Numbered from the stretch's first letter, positions 23,008-34,684 are shown. The stretch is DNA of 64,000 bases from Aureobasidium sp. EXF-3400 (GCA_024195585.1 SWBL01000210.1:1-64000); one strand, 5' to 3'. The notes: generated by a model from the letters alone, not told the origin. Made by a program: numbers and translations.

Positions 23008-24787
23008 ATGTTTTTGCACAAAAAGCTGGAATCTGATTGGGTTGTGTTTATAAGGTCTTTGGTTTGCATGTGGGATATATTAGCCGGTGTTTTTTTGATT
23101 GCTGTATAGAATAGGCATCGTATTCATTCTTTTCATTTGATTGTTCTTCACACGCTGAATGCCATATACCACTGCAAGCCTTAGTTGACGGCATGGCGTT
23201 CCAACGAGTCGTGCAGCCGAAGAGCTAGTCTGAGAATGTAGGTATAGGCGAAAGCAGGAGCTACCTCCTGCCCAAGTCAGCCACGAGCTTGAAAGCAACC
23301 GGCCCAATCCGCATGCAAGTTCTCCTTGGTATACCACAATCGGGTCTGATAGTAGCATCGCAGTCAACAATTGGTTAGTGCTGCTGATCCTCCTGTTATA
23401 CGCACGTAAAAGGCAATTTCCACACCTTGGGACGCTTATGTAGGAACCAAAGCGGCTCGAAGCATGTCGACGCCTCTAGCCAGAACCTTGTGTTTAACTT
23501 AAGCTTACCTGCACCTTCTCTGTTTATTGAAAGTTTTTCATAAGGAAAGTAGGCAGGGTTGTCTCACTGATAAGGGTCCAGCAGTTGCCCTTACAGCGTT
23601 TCAAAGTGCGACCTGTCTCAATGACGATTACCAACGCGAATAGCGACTTCCGAAGACTAGCAACAATATCAGAAAATGGAACCAACATGGCTTCTAGAAA
23701 TGATGCTAGAAATGTCGCCGAATGTGAACTACGCTACGTCCGCGCAAGTGGTGAAAATCTCCCGCAGCGAAGATCCTGCAGAACCGTTGCGGCTAGCTTC
23801 GTGGTTGGCATGTTCAACCACAACTCGTCACGGATCCAACCTCATGCTGCTACTCACTCCGACACTGCACCACGCTTGTGCCGTGCTATGCCGATGTTTA
23901 GTTCCTTGTGTTCTGACATGGACTGAACTCTTTGCAATTGCCGGACGTCAAGCCCCGTGGATCGCACCGATGTCCGTGGTGTTCGACTCGAGGACCACAA
24001 CATGCTTCTTTTCGCAGCCTCTTTCGTAGGCGCCAGCCTCTCCCGCAGCACCGCAGTGACCATGGTTTTCTCGGATCCAAGGAACGACAGATGAAATTAT
24101 TGCAACGCGCGAATTCCCTGATAATGAGCAATGGCCAAAGAAGCCTTGCGTCTCATGTCTCTCCATGTACAGTAGCAGCAAGCCTCTCAGTTGCTTACGG
24201 CCGAGGTGATAAGAAGAGCTTGGAAGACATACCGACGACATGGTAGCGGAAGACCAGCGCCATCCGCTGCTCGGACCTCCTATCTTTTTGCACTTCGGAG
24301 TCAGTCTTGCTTTTTCACCTCGGCGTGGTAGGTCATCTCTCTGGTATAGTACCCTCACTTAGGTTCCTTCATGCATGCCTAGCGTACATGAGTTCAATAG
24401 TTCGTACAAGCATGAGAGCCGTGCATAGCTGACTCCATCTATACCGGCTAAACTTCACTGAATGGTCACAGTCGTGCTACCGCACTCACCAGATTATGAT
24501 CAAGCGATACCACGCGATGACGCGAGTTGAGCACGCCGTTGGTCTCCTGGTTTACCAAGAGCAGAGAGACTAACCCCCAACTTTCGCTAATGCTATGCTT
24601 AGACTTCTCACTGCTGACAATTATACACGATCTTGGTATGGGCTTTGGAGTCAGTGATCGGAGTCTCACGGTAGTCATGATGGAAGGCTGTAGAGTAGGA
24701 CACCATAAAAGCTGCCGATACCTCTACAGCTAGTACTCGATCACCTCCAGCTTCATTCGTTTCAGCATCTAGGAAGTCTTCTTCACG
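23008..24787. other. Long intergenic region
   Basis: About 1.8 kb between RPA190 and the secreted-protein gene. Short open frames here overlap on both strands, show no recognisable domains and start without leader-like context, so I do not call them. A CATAAAAG motif near 24704 may be a TATA-like element for the downstream gene. Confidence 0.5.
24704..24711 (+). promoter_or_regulatory. TATA-like element
   Basis: CATAAAAG lies 84 bp upstream of the start codon of the secreted-protein gene, a plausible distance for a fungal TATA element. This is a weak call based on motif and spacing only. Confidence 0.3.
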
Positions 24788-27259
24788 ATGCGTCTTACAC
24801 TCGCTATTCAAGGCTTCGCCGCCCTGGCGGTGGCCATGCCTGCCGCTCGTCCTCAGGAGATCGACATCAACCTGGTTCTTAATGCTCCCGAACCAGTTAC
24901 CTACGACCCTGCTGTTGGAGCCACAGCCCAAGTTGTATCTTACGACTACACCTCCCTGGTTGCTCAGGCCACCGCTCCCGCTACCTCAGTCACCAGCGAT
25001 GTTGCTGCCACTGCTACCGCAATTGAGAAGAGAGGAGCTGCCTGTACCTCCTTGGCTCCTGGAGCCTCCGGCGCTCCTACTTACTCGCCTGACACTCCCG
25101 CTGCTTTTGCTTCAAACGCGGACTTTGCTTCGGTCGCCCTCAGTGCTCCTGTTCCCACTGGATACACTCAGACCTTCAGCAATGTCAATGCTTCCAACAA
25201 GTATGTCGAACGGAGTGACTTCGCTTGTACAATATTGACTGTCCTCCAGCGCCTATGGTTATCTCGGTTTTACCACTCTCAGCACCTTTGATACCGCCAA
25301 ATGTGCCGCTAAGTGCAGTAAGCTAGAATCGTAGATCATCGTTGGACGATCTTGCTGATCACCCCCTTCTAGATGCCATCTACGGATGTCTCTCATTCAA
25401 CCTTTACTTCGAGAGAGTGGGTCAACTGCCTTCCGCATATCCTGAGCCCATACTAATCATGCCTTCTCTCTAGGATCCCAGTGTCGACCCTGGTTCAGGA
25501 GCATCCGGATGCGAGAACCCTGCTAGCGTAACCTACATCAAGGTAAATATCATCAATACATGACCTTTCGAAAGGATACTAACCCTCCAAAAGTGTGTAT
25601 TCTGGGGAGGCCCAGTCTCGAAGTCCAACGCCAATAACTACGGGTGAGTAAACGTTATCATTCTTCATCCGATTCGCATCTCCTGACTTCCATCATAGAC
25701 AATACCGCAACCAGTTCCAGGTGCTGATCGCTGGATCGAACGGCTACCAGAACAACACTCTGGCTGCTCCTGCTGGCTACTCTGATGCCATCTACTACGG
25801 TACTCGCGCCATTGACGCACCTCTTGATGCTCAAGGTTACAGTACTTTCATTGCTAGCAAGATCTTCACTGGTCCTTTCGATGCTAGACTCTGTGCTGCA
25901 GCCTGTGATGCTCAGACTCAGTACGCCATTGACAACCCATCTGCCGACGGCACTCCTTCGAAGAAGTGTCAATTCTTCAACACCTACATCATCAACCTGA
26001 ACGACAACAAGCACCCTCAGGGTCAGTACTGTACTCTTTACACCGAGGCTTGGGCCTCCAAGTACGCCACCAACTCTGGATCCTCTTCGAGCAGTGGCAA
26101 GCTCATCATCGAGTACAGCTACGGCTATGTTAGCAAGTCTGGCACTAGCATCGATCCCACCAAGGGTGACAAGACTGGTGCTATCTACCAGGCTTCTGGC
26201 GAGATGAAGTCCGACCCTGCTCAGTTCAGCTCGGTCTTCCAGCCCTTCTGCTCTTCGTACCTTAGTTACTCTGCTGCCTCCACCATCACTATCACCGCAA
26301 CCACCACTGTTTCACCTATGGCTACTTCTACCGCATACGCCACCTCGACCGCACCCGCCATGCGCAAGCGTGATGATGGAGACGAGTCTCAGTACTTCCC
26401 TGGTCTGACCACCAACTCGACCAACGCTATTCCTGCCGTCTACGACTCCAACAAGAACGTCACTTGGTACCTCCCCATCGAGTCCATCGCTGCCGACGAT
26501 GCCGCTGCAAGCTCCACTGCTGCTCCTGCCAAGCGCGATATCTCGACTCCTTCTGTCTTGACCAAGTACCCCGCCACAGTCATTTCGTCAGCTTGCGCTA
26601 TGCAAGTCACCCAGAACACTGTTGCTTCGACTGTGACTGTCAACGAGACCACCACTCTTGCCACTTCGACTACCGTCACCACCATCGTATCTGTCGTGAC
26701 CGCCAGCCCCACATCCACCAGCTCTTCCTCCACTAGCACCTCCTCCACCGCAAAGGCATCAGCTACTGCCGCCCTCAAACTCCGCATCTCCTCTTCAGGC
26801 ACCAGTGCTGACGGCCAGGAACTCGAGTTCGATTCTTCCTCCGCCTCTTCAGGTTACTCTAATGTCTACATCAACTACTACACCTACAGTACATTCCTCC
26901 ACGGTTCAGCCATCACACCCGGCTTTGCCCTCGACCCCAAGACCGGATACCTGACCGACAAGAAGTACAACTACATCATGGCTGTGTACAACTCTTACTT
27001 CCCGGGCACTGGCTTCGCTTACACAGTAATATTCTTGCCTGCCAAAAACGTCAAGGCCAATGGCTATATTCCTGTTGTCTGCAGTGGATCTTCGATGCTG
27101 AAGTGCTCAGCTAAGAACTCTTGGGGTGCGGTTTTGGAGAATGTGGTTATTCATACTCAGGTTGCGTTGACTGGTGAGGTCTACTGGTCACTGAGACTTG
27201 CTGATGATAACTACATTCCTCTGCTTGGAGATTCTGCTGCGAAGATTGGATTCCAGTAA
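24788..27259 (+). CDS. Large secreted protein with two PAN-like cysteine segments and Kex2 sites
   Basis: Six exons: join(24788..25200,25250..25317,25373..25416,25474..25542,25594..25643,25699..27259), for 734 residues. All junctions are GT/AG and preserve frame. The N-terminus is a signal peptide (MRLTLAIQGFAALAVAMPA). KR dibasic sites at about residues 82, 439 and 493 are candidate Kex2 cleavage points. Two cysteine-rich segments resemble PAN/apple modules: one in the small exons (AKCAAKC...YGCLSF...CVFWGG) and one early in the last exon (LCAAACDAQ...KKCQFFNTY...QYCTLY). A Thr/Ser-rich stretch (about 510-590) is probably O-glycosylated. No enzyme motif is seen. It is most likely an extracellular or wall-associated adhesin-like protein of a family known in plant-associated ascomycetes; the function is unknown. 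Confidence 0.8.
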
Positions 27260-27697
27260 ATGGAGACTGAGGCAAGTGCGTCCTAAGATATTTTGGATGG
27301 CTCTTTCTCTATTGGGACGAGCTTTCTGAGGTTCTTGTGTTTGGGAAGAAGGTAGTCCCGGATGGGCTGTTCTTTCTTCCTGGTGCCTCATCGACTATCG
27401 TCATGGGTCTTTTTCTTCTTGAAGATAGTTGTTTTACCTAATGTCTACATATGAAGATAACTTTTTTTTACGTCTGGTACTCTTGCTCGGTTTCTGTACC
27501 GTGTTTGAATAATCTTGTTCTTTCTTAATGCGTGCCAGGGTATGTCAGGTATTCATTCTTTGCGATGGCTTCGATGAATTTTGTCAAACAGCATGGTATC
27601 CGAAACAAACTCACGAAGAGAAAATAACACTATGACCTCTAATCGCAGGTAAAGTTTGAATGACTTCAACAAAAGGCAAACAACTGACATTTCCCAG
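27260..27697. other. Intergenic / 5' leader
   Basis: About 440 bp holding the 3' UTR of the secreted-protein gene and the leader of the next small gene. A GTAAAG donor at about 27650 and a CCCAG acceptor ending at 27697 could form a 5'-UTR intron that abuts the ATG. Confidence 0.4.
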
Positions 27698-28051
27698 ATG
27701 ATAAAGCAGACAAAACACCAACTACTCTCCTCCAAGGCCAATAAGTCCGACGAACAACTCGCTCGGGATAGTCAAAGAACCCCATCACAAATCGATCACT
27801 TCGCTGCAACAGACGAGTACGAATCAGCCCTCAAAGCTCGCCAACAAAAGGAGCAGGAGCTAGCAGAAAATACCGCACAGCTCCGCAAAGAGTCTCAGAA
27901 GTTGAAGAGGGAATACTTCGAATGGGAAAAGGAGAAGAAAAACTCGGGAACCTGGATGACAGGCAAATCCATCATCGATATGGCCGAGGCTATTATACCA
28001 TACAGCGGTCGTTTCATCGCACATAGAGAGTCTGAGAGAGGAAGCAGCTAG
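27698..28051 (+). CDS. Small coiled-coil protein, unknown
   Basis: A 117-residue open frame starting MIKQTKHQ. The ATG lies directly after a good splice acceptor, and the frame is closed upstream by a TAA, so this ATG is the best start. Residues 40-85 are a strongly charged predicted coiled coil (QQKEQELAEN, KESQKLKREY), followed by a short hydrophobic segment (IIDMAEAIIPY). I do not recognise a family. It may be a lineage-specific gene or a chance open frame. Confidence 0.4.
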   Translation: MIKQTKHQLLSSKANKSDEQLARDSQRTPSQIDHFAATDEYESALKARQQKEQELAENTAQLRKESQKLKREYFEWEKEKKNSGTWMTGKSIIDMAEAIIPYSGRFIAHRESERGSS

Positions 28052-28353
28052 ATGGGGAGAGGTGGATAGAAGATTCAAGCATGGGAAAACACTCCACGAG
28101 GGAAGCGACTGAATGGATCATGTTCAACTGTCTCGCCAAAGTACAGATTTGCGATATCGTAGTACACAAAGGGAGCGGCGACAGAAATAATCAAGAAACA
28201 AGAAAAATCGTATCTTTTGCTTTTTGCGTCACACTAACTAGCCTACAAGATATCGAGGAAGCTTTCTTCTAGCAGCGTACCTCCTACTTATATTGGTTCC
28301 AGTCATCCCTTCATTTGGTATCAAAAATTGTGCAAACCCTTCGTACCAACCAT
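28052..28353. other. Intergenic region between convergent genes
   Basis: About 300 bp between the small coiled-coil gene and the SUP35 stop codon. It probably carries both 3' UTRs. Nothing else is recognised. Confidence 0.5.
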
Positions 28354-30623
28354 TTAAGCAGAATCTTCAGTGATGAGCTTAGTGACCTTGCCAATGGCAA
28401 TGGTTTGACCTTGATCACGGAGGGTGAATCTGCCTAGGGTGGGGTACTCGGCAAAGGTCTCGATGCAGACGCCGGCGCCGTTGTTACTGGTGACCTTCAG
28501 GCGGGCGATGATGCTCATGCCCTTGGTGGCGAAACCGGGTGCCTTCTTTGACTTTCTGCCTGTGCCCTTTTCGAGCTTGTGCAGGAGGGCGTCGAAGGTG
28601 ACTTCTTCGGTAGCGGCGTGGACTGTGAGTTGATTGTTAGTAAAGATGTTGGAGTGATATCGTAGTTGAGACACTTACCGTGCATGACACAGTTGAAACC
28701 GGCGGAGAGAATGGACTTGATGTCGAGGAGGACAATCTGTGCCTCGAACACGGAGACACAGTTGACAGGGCGGCGAGGCGAGCACAGCACGAAACCGGGC
28801 ATGATGTCTTCTTCTTCGATACCCTTGATACGCAGACGAATCTGGTCACCGCAAGTGGCGTTAGGGATTTCGTCCTCGGTCTCGCCGTAGAGTGCTGAGA
28901 TGGTGGTCTCGACACGATTGGGCATCATCAAGTACTTGATATCCTTCTTGATAACACCAGATTCGATCTTGCCCTCGATCATGGTACCCAAATCACGGTA
29001 CTTGGCAGCGACGGGCATCAAGAAGGGAGCGTTGAGCTTGCGCTCAAGAGCTTGCATGCTGTCGAGGTAGCCGAGAAGCGAAGGAGCGTCGTTCCAGGGG
29101 CAGACATCCTTTGGTACGGGGTCCTTGATACCGAGGGTGGTTTGTGCGGAGATGGGCATGAACATGAGATCGGTCTTGGGGTTGTAACCGACACCCTTGA
29201 GGAACTGAGCGAGCTTGCCGGTACATTCCTTGTAACGCTCCTCGCTCCACTCAACAGTAGGGTCGTCCATCTTGTTGACGGCAACAATGAGCTTGTTGAC
29301 ACCCTGAGTCTTGGCCAAGACGGCGTGCTCACGGGTCTGACCACCCTTCTCGAAACCAGTCTCGTACTCACCCTTTCTGGCAGAAATGACAAGAACACCA
29401 ATATCGGCCTGCGAGGCACCACCAATCATGTTGGGCACAAAGGTCTTGTGACCAGGGGCATCGAGAATGGTGTAACGACGCTTCTCAGTCTCGAAGAAAC
29501 CCTTTCCGACCTCGACGGTCTTACCCTTGGAGCGCTCCTCCTTGGTCAAATCGAGAGCCCATGACAAGTACCATGTCTCTCTACCAGCCTCCTTGGCATC
29601 ACGCTTGTACTTCTCCATAGTACGCTCGTCGACCATTCCACTGGCGTAGAGGATAGAACCACCGAGAGTTGATTTTCCAGCATCGACGTGACCAAGGAAA
29701 ATAACGTTGACGTGCTCCTTGCCGTACATGTCCTTGAGGGTCTCCTCATCGACATCGGCAGCCTGCTCTGCGGCGACCAGATCGGCCTGACGGGCCTCAG
29801 CGCGCTTTTCGGCAGGAGTGGGCGAGCTGCGACCAGAAGTAGGGGAGGTACGGCCAGATGCGGCAGGTGAGTCGCCGGTCTTCTCCAATGCCTTGGCAGC
29901 AGTGACGGCCTTTCCGGCACCAGCCTCAGCCTTGTTGACAGTCTCCTTGACTGGTGCAGGCTTAGCGGGCTCAGCGTTGAGCGAGAGAACCTTTGTGCCA
30001 GCGGTCTTTTCAACCTTGGGAGCGGCGGGGACGCCCAAGCTCAGGACCTTTGTTCCACCAGTCTTCTCGACCTTGGGGGCCGAAGCACCAGTATCGGATG
30101 CGCTGAGCGAGAGGGTCTTGACAGCGGCCTTGGGAGCATCGGAAGCGGGCTTGGGTGCGGCGGTCTGGTCACCTCTCTTTGCGATGACGGGAACCTGACG
30201 CTGTTGCTGGGCGGGTTGTTGGTAGGACTGGTTGTATTGTTGTTGACCGTAGCCTTGTTGACCCTGCTGGCCTTGCTGGCCGTACTGCGAGTATTGCTGT
30301 TGGCCGTATCCTTGCTGTCCGTATCCCTGGTTTCCGTATTGGTTGTATTGCTGCTGCTGGCCATATTGGCCGTACTGCTGGCCGTAGCCACCGTATTGTT
30401 GTTGGCCGTATCCCTGGTTGGGGTTGAAGAAAGCCTGGCCGGGGTTGAAGGAAGCAGCTCCGGGGGTGAAGCTGCCCATGCCAGGTTGGAAACCGCCTCT
30501 TTGCTGTTGTTGCTGGGGCTGTTGCTGCTGGCCGCGCATGTTCAGGCTTTGCTGGGCCTGTCTAGACAGGTCCTGGTCCTGCTGGGCGTCTGGCGAATCT
30601 TCCCATGAGTTGAGGTCCGACAT
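28354..30623 (-). CDS. SUP35: Eukaryotic release factor 3 (eRF3/Sup35) with prion-like N-domain
   Basis: The exons are complement(join(28354..28622,28679..30623)), for 737 residues. eRF3 is the GTPase partner of eRF1 in translation termination. Residues 30-145 are rich in Q, G, Y and N, with imperfect YGQQQY-type repeats as in yeast Sup35. Residues 150-295 form a charged M-like region that contains a tandem APKVEKT(G/A)GTKVLSL duplication. The GTPase domain begins near 303, with GHVDAGKST (G1), DAPGHK (G3) and NKMD (G4), followed by beta-barrel domains. The 56-bp intron separates NCVMH from [10 protein letters not shown] in domain 3. The C-terminus is [15 protein letters not shown], typical of eRF3. 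Confidence 0.95.
28623..28678 (-). other. Intron of SUP35
   Basis: GTAAGT donor at 28678, TCACAG acceptor, 56 bp. It splits a Val codon in the third eRF3 domain. Confidence 0.85.
30242..30410 (-). repeat. Q/G/Y repeat tract in SUP35 prion-like domain
   Basis: Imperfect repeats of about 7-10 codons encode GYGQQQY, YGQQYGQ and NQYGNQG units. The count and length of units is the part of Sup35 that controls prion propensity in yeast. Confidence 0.7.
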
Positions 30624-30890
30624 GGTTGCTGTAATGGAGCGATCGAATATGGAGGGGTGTGCGAGGGTCGGGTGTATGTGCAGGTGAGTCGGGCTGCACC
30701 TGGTGTTTATAGAGGAAAAATGTTGACAGCGCCAGCGGAGTCTGGTCTTGGTGGGGTCGTGCCTGCTTCACCGGCTGGCGGCGACTCGATTTTGCAATGC
30801 CTAACTACGTCACGTGCACCGCAACTTTTGGGCATGAACAATCAATTGACTAAAGTCTCCCAGCCATCTTTTTTTTTTTACTAAATTACA

Positions 30891-32306
30891 TCACAACTCA
30901 TCTGCGTCGACCATCTGTACCACGATACCCGTCGCTGCACCACCACCGTTACAGATGGCAGCACAACCGTATTCGCCCTTTTTCAGTTGGTGCAACAGCG
31001 TCACCAAAATTCTTGAGCCCGAGCTTCCCAATGCGTGTCCGAGTGAAATTGCTCCACCTCTGGGGTTGACATTGTCGTTACCAAGTCCAAGAATCTAGTG
31101 TTGGGTAAGTAAATTTCCAAATGTCACGGTTGTGATTCTAGACGTACCTTGGCGTTTGCCTTGATCACGGCAGCGAAGGCCTCGTTGAACTCCCAAACCT
31201 TGACCTGCTCCTTGGTGATGCCTGCTCTTTCGAGCACGATAGGGACTACCTTGGATGGTGCGATCGGGAAGTCGATAGGGTCGGTTGCTGCATCTGCCGT
31301 TGCTACGATGCGCGCGAGCAGCTTGTTTCCCTTGCCGTACTTCTTGGCCATCTCCTTGTTACCAAGAACCAGTGCTGAAGCTCCGTCTGATAGTCCTGAG
31401 CTGTTGGCCGCTGTTACGGTGCCCGAGCCAGACTTGTCAAAGGCAGGCTTCAGCGTAGGCACTTTGTCAAGCTTGAGTCTGTACACGCCCTCGTCCTCCG
31501 AGACGACTGTGTCACCCTTCTTGCCCTTGATCGTCACTGGCACCATCTCATCCTGGAAGAGTCCTTGTTTGTAGGCTTCCTGTGCGCGCTTGTAACTCTG
31601 AATGGCGTAGTCATCCTGCTCTTCACGAGTGACTCCGTGGTCCTTGGCTGTCTTCTCGGCGCAGTTGCCCATGTGAATCTGGTTGTACACATCCCATAGA
31701 CCGTCCTTGATCAGTCCATCGTCGAGCTTGATGTTGCCGAACGGCGGGAGTTGAGACGATCGCGGTAGATAGTATGGTACCTGGCTCATGTTCTCCATTC
31801 CTCCAGCGACTTGTGCTTCGGCCAGTCCGAGCTGGATCTTCATGGCGGCTATCGAGACAGCCTTCATGCCTGAGGCGCATACTTTGTTGATGGTTGTGGC
31901 TTCTACCGAGGGATCGAGACCAGCGAATAGGGCTGCTTGTCTTGCTGGTGCTTGACCGGCACCTCCCTGCAGAACATGGCCCATGTAGACATCGCGAATG
32001 TGCTCTTTGGGGACGTTCGAACGGGCAATGGCTTCCTTGATGGCGTAGGAGCCGAGTTTGGGTGCTGATACTGAAGAGAGAGCTCCGTTGAACTATGAAG
32101 CCTTGTCAGATTGACTCTCGAACTCTACAATTTTGCAATACACATACAACTCCGACAGGTGTTCTGACAGCACTAAGAATGTATGCGTCTTGAATCTCCT
32201 TTGCCCGGGATGTGGAGGAGCTGAATTGTCTACAGCTGTTGAAACATGTCTGGCGGGCGGAAAGCGATAGACGACCCAAGGGAGTGCGAAGTGCAGCGGA
32301 CGACAT
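30891..32306 (-). CDS. Acetyl-CoA acetyltransferase (thiolase), probably mitochondrial
   Basis: The exons are complement(join(30891..31094,31148..32092,32148..32306)), for 435 residues. It condenses two acetyl-CoA to acetoacetyl-CoA, or works in reverse in ketone and isoleucine catabolism. The N-terminal ~40 residues are Arg/Ser/Thr-rich without acids ([23 protein letters not shown]), a likely mitochondrial presequence. Catalytic residues are visible: Cys 125 in [10 protein letters not shown], His 388 in [11 protein letters not shown], and Cys 416 in AAICNGGG. The length matches ACAT1/Erg10-type enzymes plus a presequence. The start lies 233 bp from the divergent start of the next gene. Confidence 0.92.
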
Positions 32307-32539
32307 GGTGGATATGATTGTTTTGGATATGCAGAGACGGAAGAGAAAACAAATCAAATCTCACAAAAAGAATGGAGGAACGGAGCATCACATGAAAGGC
32401 GCAAGTGTTCACCGAGGTGGAACGTGGAGAGCGCGGGGCAGTTCCGTCCGAGATGTCCGTCATCCAGGGAAGCCTCGGTTGTCTTTCTCCCCGAGCGCGC
32501 CCTTTTTGGAGCCGGCAGCGCCCTCCAACACCAACGAGA

Positions 32540-33325
32540 ATGGTCTTCTATGGTCAGATATACGCATATCCGATTGTCGCGCTGTCTAATCTCGATCAAA
32601 TTGTCCTATCTTTGGACGATGGAGATCCCGATGACAACACTATCACGATACCTCGAGATTTCAGAGGCAACAATGTTCAGTCGGCTTTCGATTTCCATCG
32701 AGCATTGAATCATGAAGAACAAGACGTACACCCGACCTTATTGATTGTTCTAGACACCCAAAACATCTCCGAGCAAGGTGTCCTTGTTGTGAACCTGAGC
32801 TATCACAATACGGTCGATGCCCTCAGAATGCCTGCCGCAGAGGCCGGCATCTCTGTTTGCTCTCTGAGTATCGACAATACAACTTGGCAAGAGACTCGGG
32901 AGTCTTGCAACGACCAGCAACCACCTTTGACAGCTGTTAAGCAGTTCTTGGTTTATGGATTGAGACTCGACTCGGAAGATCTCGAGATAGCATGCCAATC
33001 TATGAATGATGGCCTTGGTGCACTAAACGCGCAGGAGCAACCAGGAGGGTTTTCAGAGTACCGGTCAATATATGTCAAAGGTCCGCTTGAATATGATCTG
33101 GAAGAAATCAAGACTAGACATTGTCAAGTTGCGAAAGAGATGGGCTGTTCTGAGAGCATGTTCGCTGTGGTAGAACGTGATCGCTGTCAAGAAGGGGTGC
33201 TTCTTGTCAAGCTTGATGAAAGTAGCGATCATCAGCACATACGAAAGAAGCTGCCTATCGCTGGCGAGATCTTGAACTGGGTATATATAGGCCTCTGGAC
33301 TTGGCAAGAGGCCTTCAAGATCTGA
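32540..33325 (+). CDS. Unknown protein with two DUF6924-like halves
   Basis: A 261-residue single exon starting MVFYGQIYAY; the frame is open upstream but that part reads like leader. Two similar segments are visible: TLLIVLD...QGVLVVNLS...WQE in the N-terminal half and SMFAVVERD...EGVLLVKLD...TWQE in the C-terminal half. The pattern of a beta-strand, a hydrophobic LVV(D/N)L core and a later acidic helix reminds me of DUF6924 proteins, but this is from memory. No catalytic motif is seen. It is probably cytosolic. Confidence 0.6.
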   Translation: MVFYGQIYAYPIVALSNLDQIVLSLDDGDPDDNTITIPRDFRGNNVQSAFDFHRALNHEEQDVHPTLLIVLDTQNISEQGVLVVNLSYHNTVDALRMPAAEAGISVCSLSIDNTTWQETRESCNDQQPPLTAVKQFLVYGLRLDSEDLEIACQSMNDGLGALNAQEQPGGFSEYRSIYVKGPLEYDLEEIKTRHCQVAKEMGCSESMFAVVERDRCQEGVLLVKLDESSDHQHIRKKLPIAGEILNWVYIGLWTWQEAFKI

Positions 33326-33346
33326 GTATCGGCTCTCTTAGCTTAG

Positions 33347-33836
33347 TTATATCATGCGACCAGGTCCCGGTCCTGCCATGCGATATGGTCCTCCCGGCGG
33401 TGGCATCATGAAAGCTCCGCCAGGCATAGGCGGCGGCTGCATTGGTGGCATACCCTTCCTCCCTTTGGACTCCCTCCTCTTTATCTCAGGATCAACTCTC
33501 CCACCAAACACAGGTTCCTGTACAGCAACACTCTTCTCACCCGGCAGCTTAAACTCAACAAGATTGAAATAGTAGTCCAGGACCTCTGGATATCGTTGTA
33601 GACTATTCTTCCAATCTTCGTCTATACCTCTCTGGTACGCGCTTTGTGCAGCTGCCATTTGCATACGCAGCTGATGCATTTGAGGTGGTGAGATGGGTGG
33701 TCGACCTGAGTAGATTTTGTAGAGTTCGAAGCCTGGTACCGTGGCTAGGTGTGCTTCGTATTGTTGTTTTCTGATATCGACCATTTGATTGAATGTGTGA
33801 ATAATCCACTCGCGAGCGTGTCTTAATGCCCAGTGT
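33347..33836 (-). CDS. Small Met/Pro/Gly-tailed protein, unknown; 5' exon not found
   Basis: A 145-residue frame starts at an ATG at 33784 (MVDIRKQQYEAH). The same frame stays open upstream and reads coding-like (LRHAREWIIHTF) as far as a CTAAC branch point and an ATCAG acceptor ending at 33837. The true protein therefore probably begins in an upstream exon that I could not identify. The N-terminal half is helical. The C-terminal 40 residues are MPPMQPPPMPGG-like low complexity. No family is recognised. It is convergent with the DUF6924-like gene, whose stop is only 21 bp away. Confidence 0.55.
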
Positions 33837-34684
33837 CTGATTCGGAAGTGGTTAGCAAGGAGAGGCGTGTTGGTCGTGGTGGACGTGCTTTATCTGTCGA
33901 ATTTCGACGCTTGTCATCCAGCGGTGACTTGCTTCGTCCAACGCTCTTTTCAGCCTCTCGTCTTCATGTTGACACTTTTTCGAGGGTGGAGCGCCGCAGA
34001 CGGCGCACGATGCCTCGGCTTGCATTCGTTGGGTATGATTCGGTCTCGGTGTATCCTACACTGGGACGGGGTCTGAGACGCACGTAGCACTTGAGATGTG
34101 GGATGGCTGGTCGAGGATGGCTTGGGTTGCAAGGGACAGGAACCACAGAAGACAGCAAGGATTTGTTCCAACGATGATGCAAGCAAGGTAGGCCAGTCTG
34201 ATCGAGCCATTTAGGTACTCTACTAGAGTGTCTAGTCAGGTCAACTTTGGATGCAGACTGGTCACGTTCCATGGTGCCGATTGGTGCCTGACTGCGTGAT
34301 GAGCTGTTCATTGTGGAGCCGCATAGACAGGGCTCAACATCGAGGCTGTATATCAACAGGCATGATTAGCTGGTCAGAATATCCATTAGGAGGATGAATC
34401 CTATTAAATGATGTGAATTGAGACTGTCCCGAGGGTCACGACGATTGAGTGTTTGAAAGATCAGGGTTGTATATGCAACATTCGGACTTAGTAGAATCAT
34501 CGAATCACAGATGAAGTGCCGACTCGAAAGGAACAGAATGTATTAAGCTATTATAGATTGAGCACTGTATGTAACAAGAAACGCATAAATCAAACCAGAA
34601 GTCGTCCGATAGCTCATAGCAGATCATCCTTGATCAATAGCTTAGCATAACGCTGGAGCATGATGACAACGTCCAGAATTAGAA
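33837..34684. other. Intergenic region, possibly with a missed 5' exon
   Basis: About 850 bp between two minus-strand genes. It should contain the promoter, and probably the first exon, of the small Met/Pro/Gly-tailed gene. Candidate ATGs at about 33966 and 33922 on the minus strand do not connect in frame through a good donor. Nothing else is recognised. Confidence 0.4.

Noticed and set aside
23585..24246. Several overlapping frames of about 100 codons between RPA190 and the secreted-protein gene
   Set aside because: They occur on both strands in the same place, have no recognisable motifs or good starts, and do not join across plausible introns.
29052..29564. 170-codon open frame antisense to SUP35
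   Set aside because: It lies opposite the conserved GTPase domain and has no independent domain or splice support.
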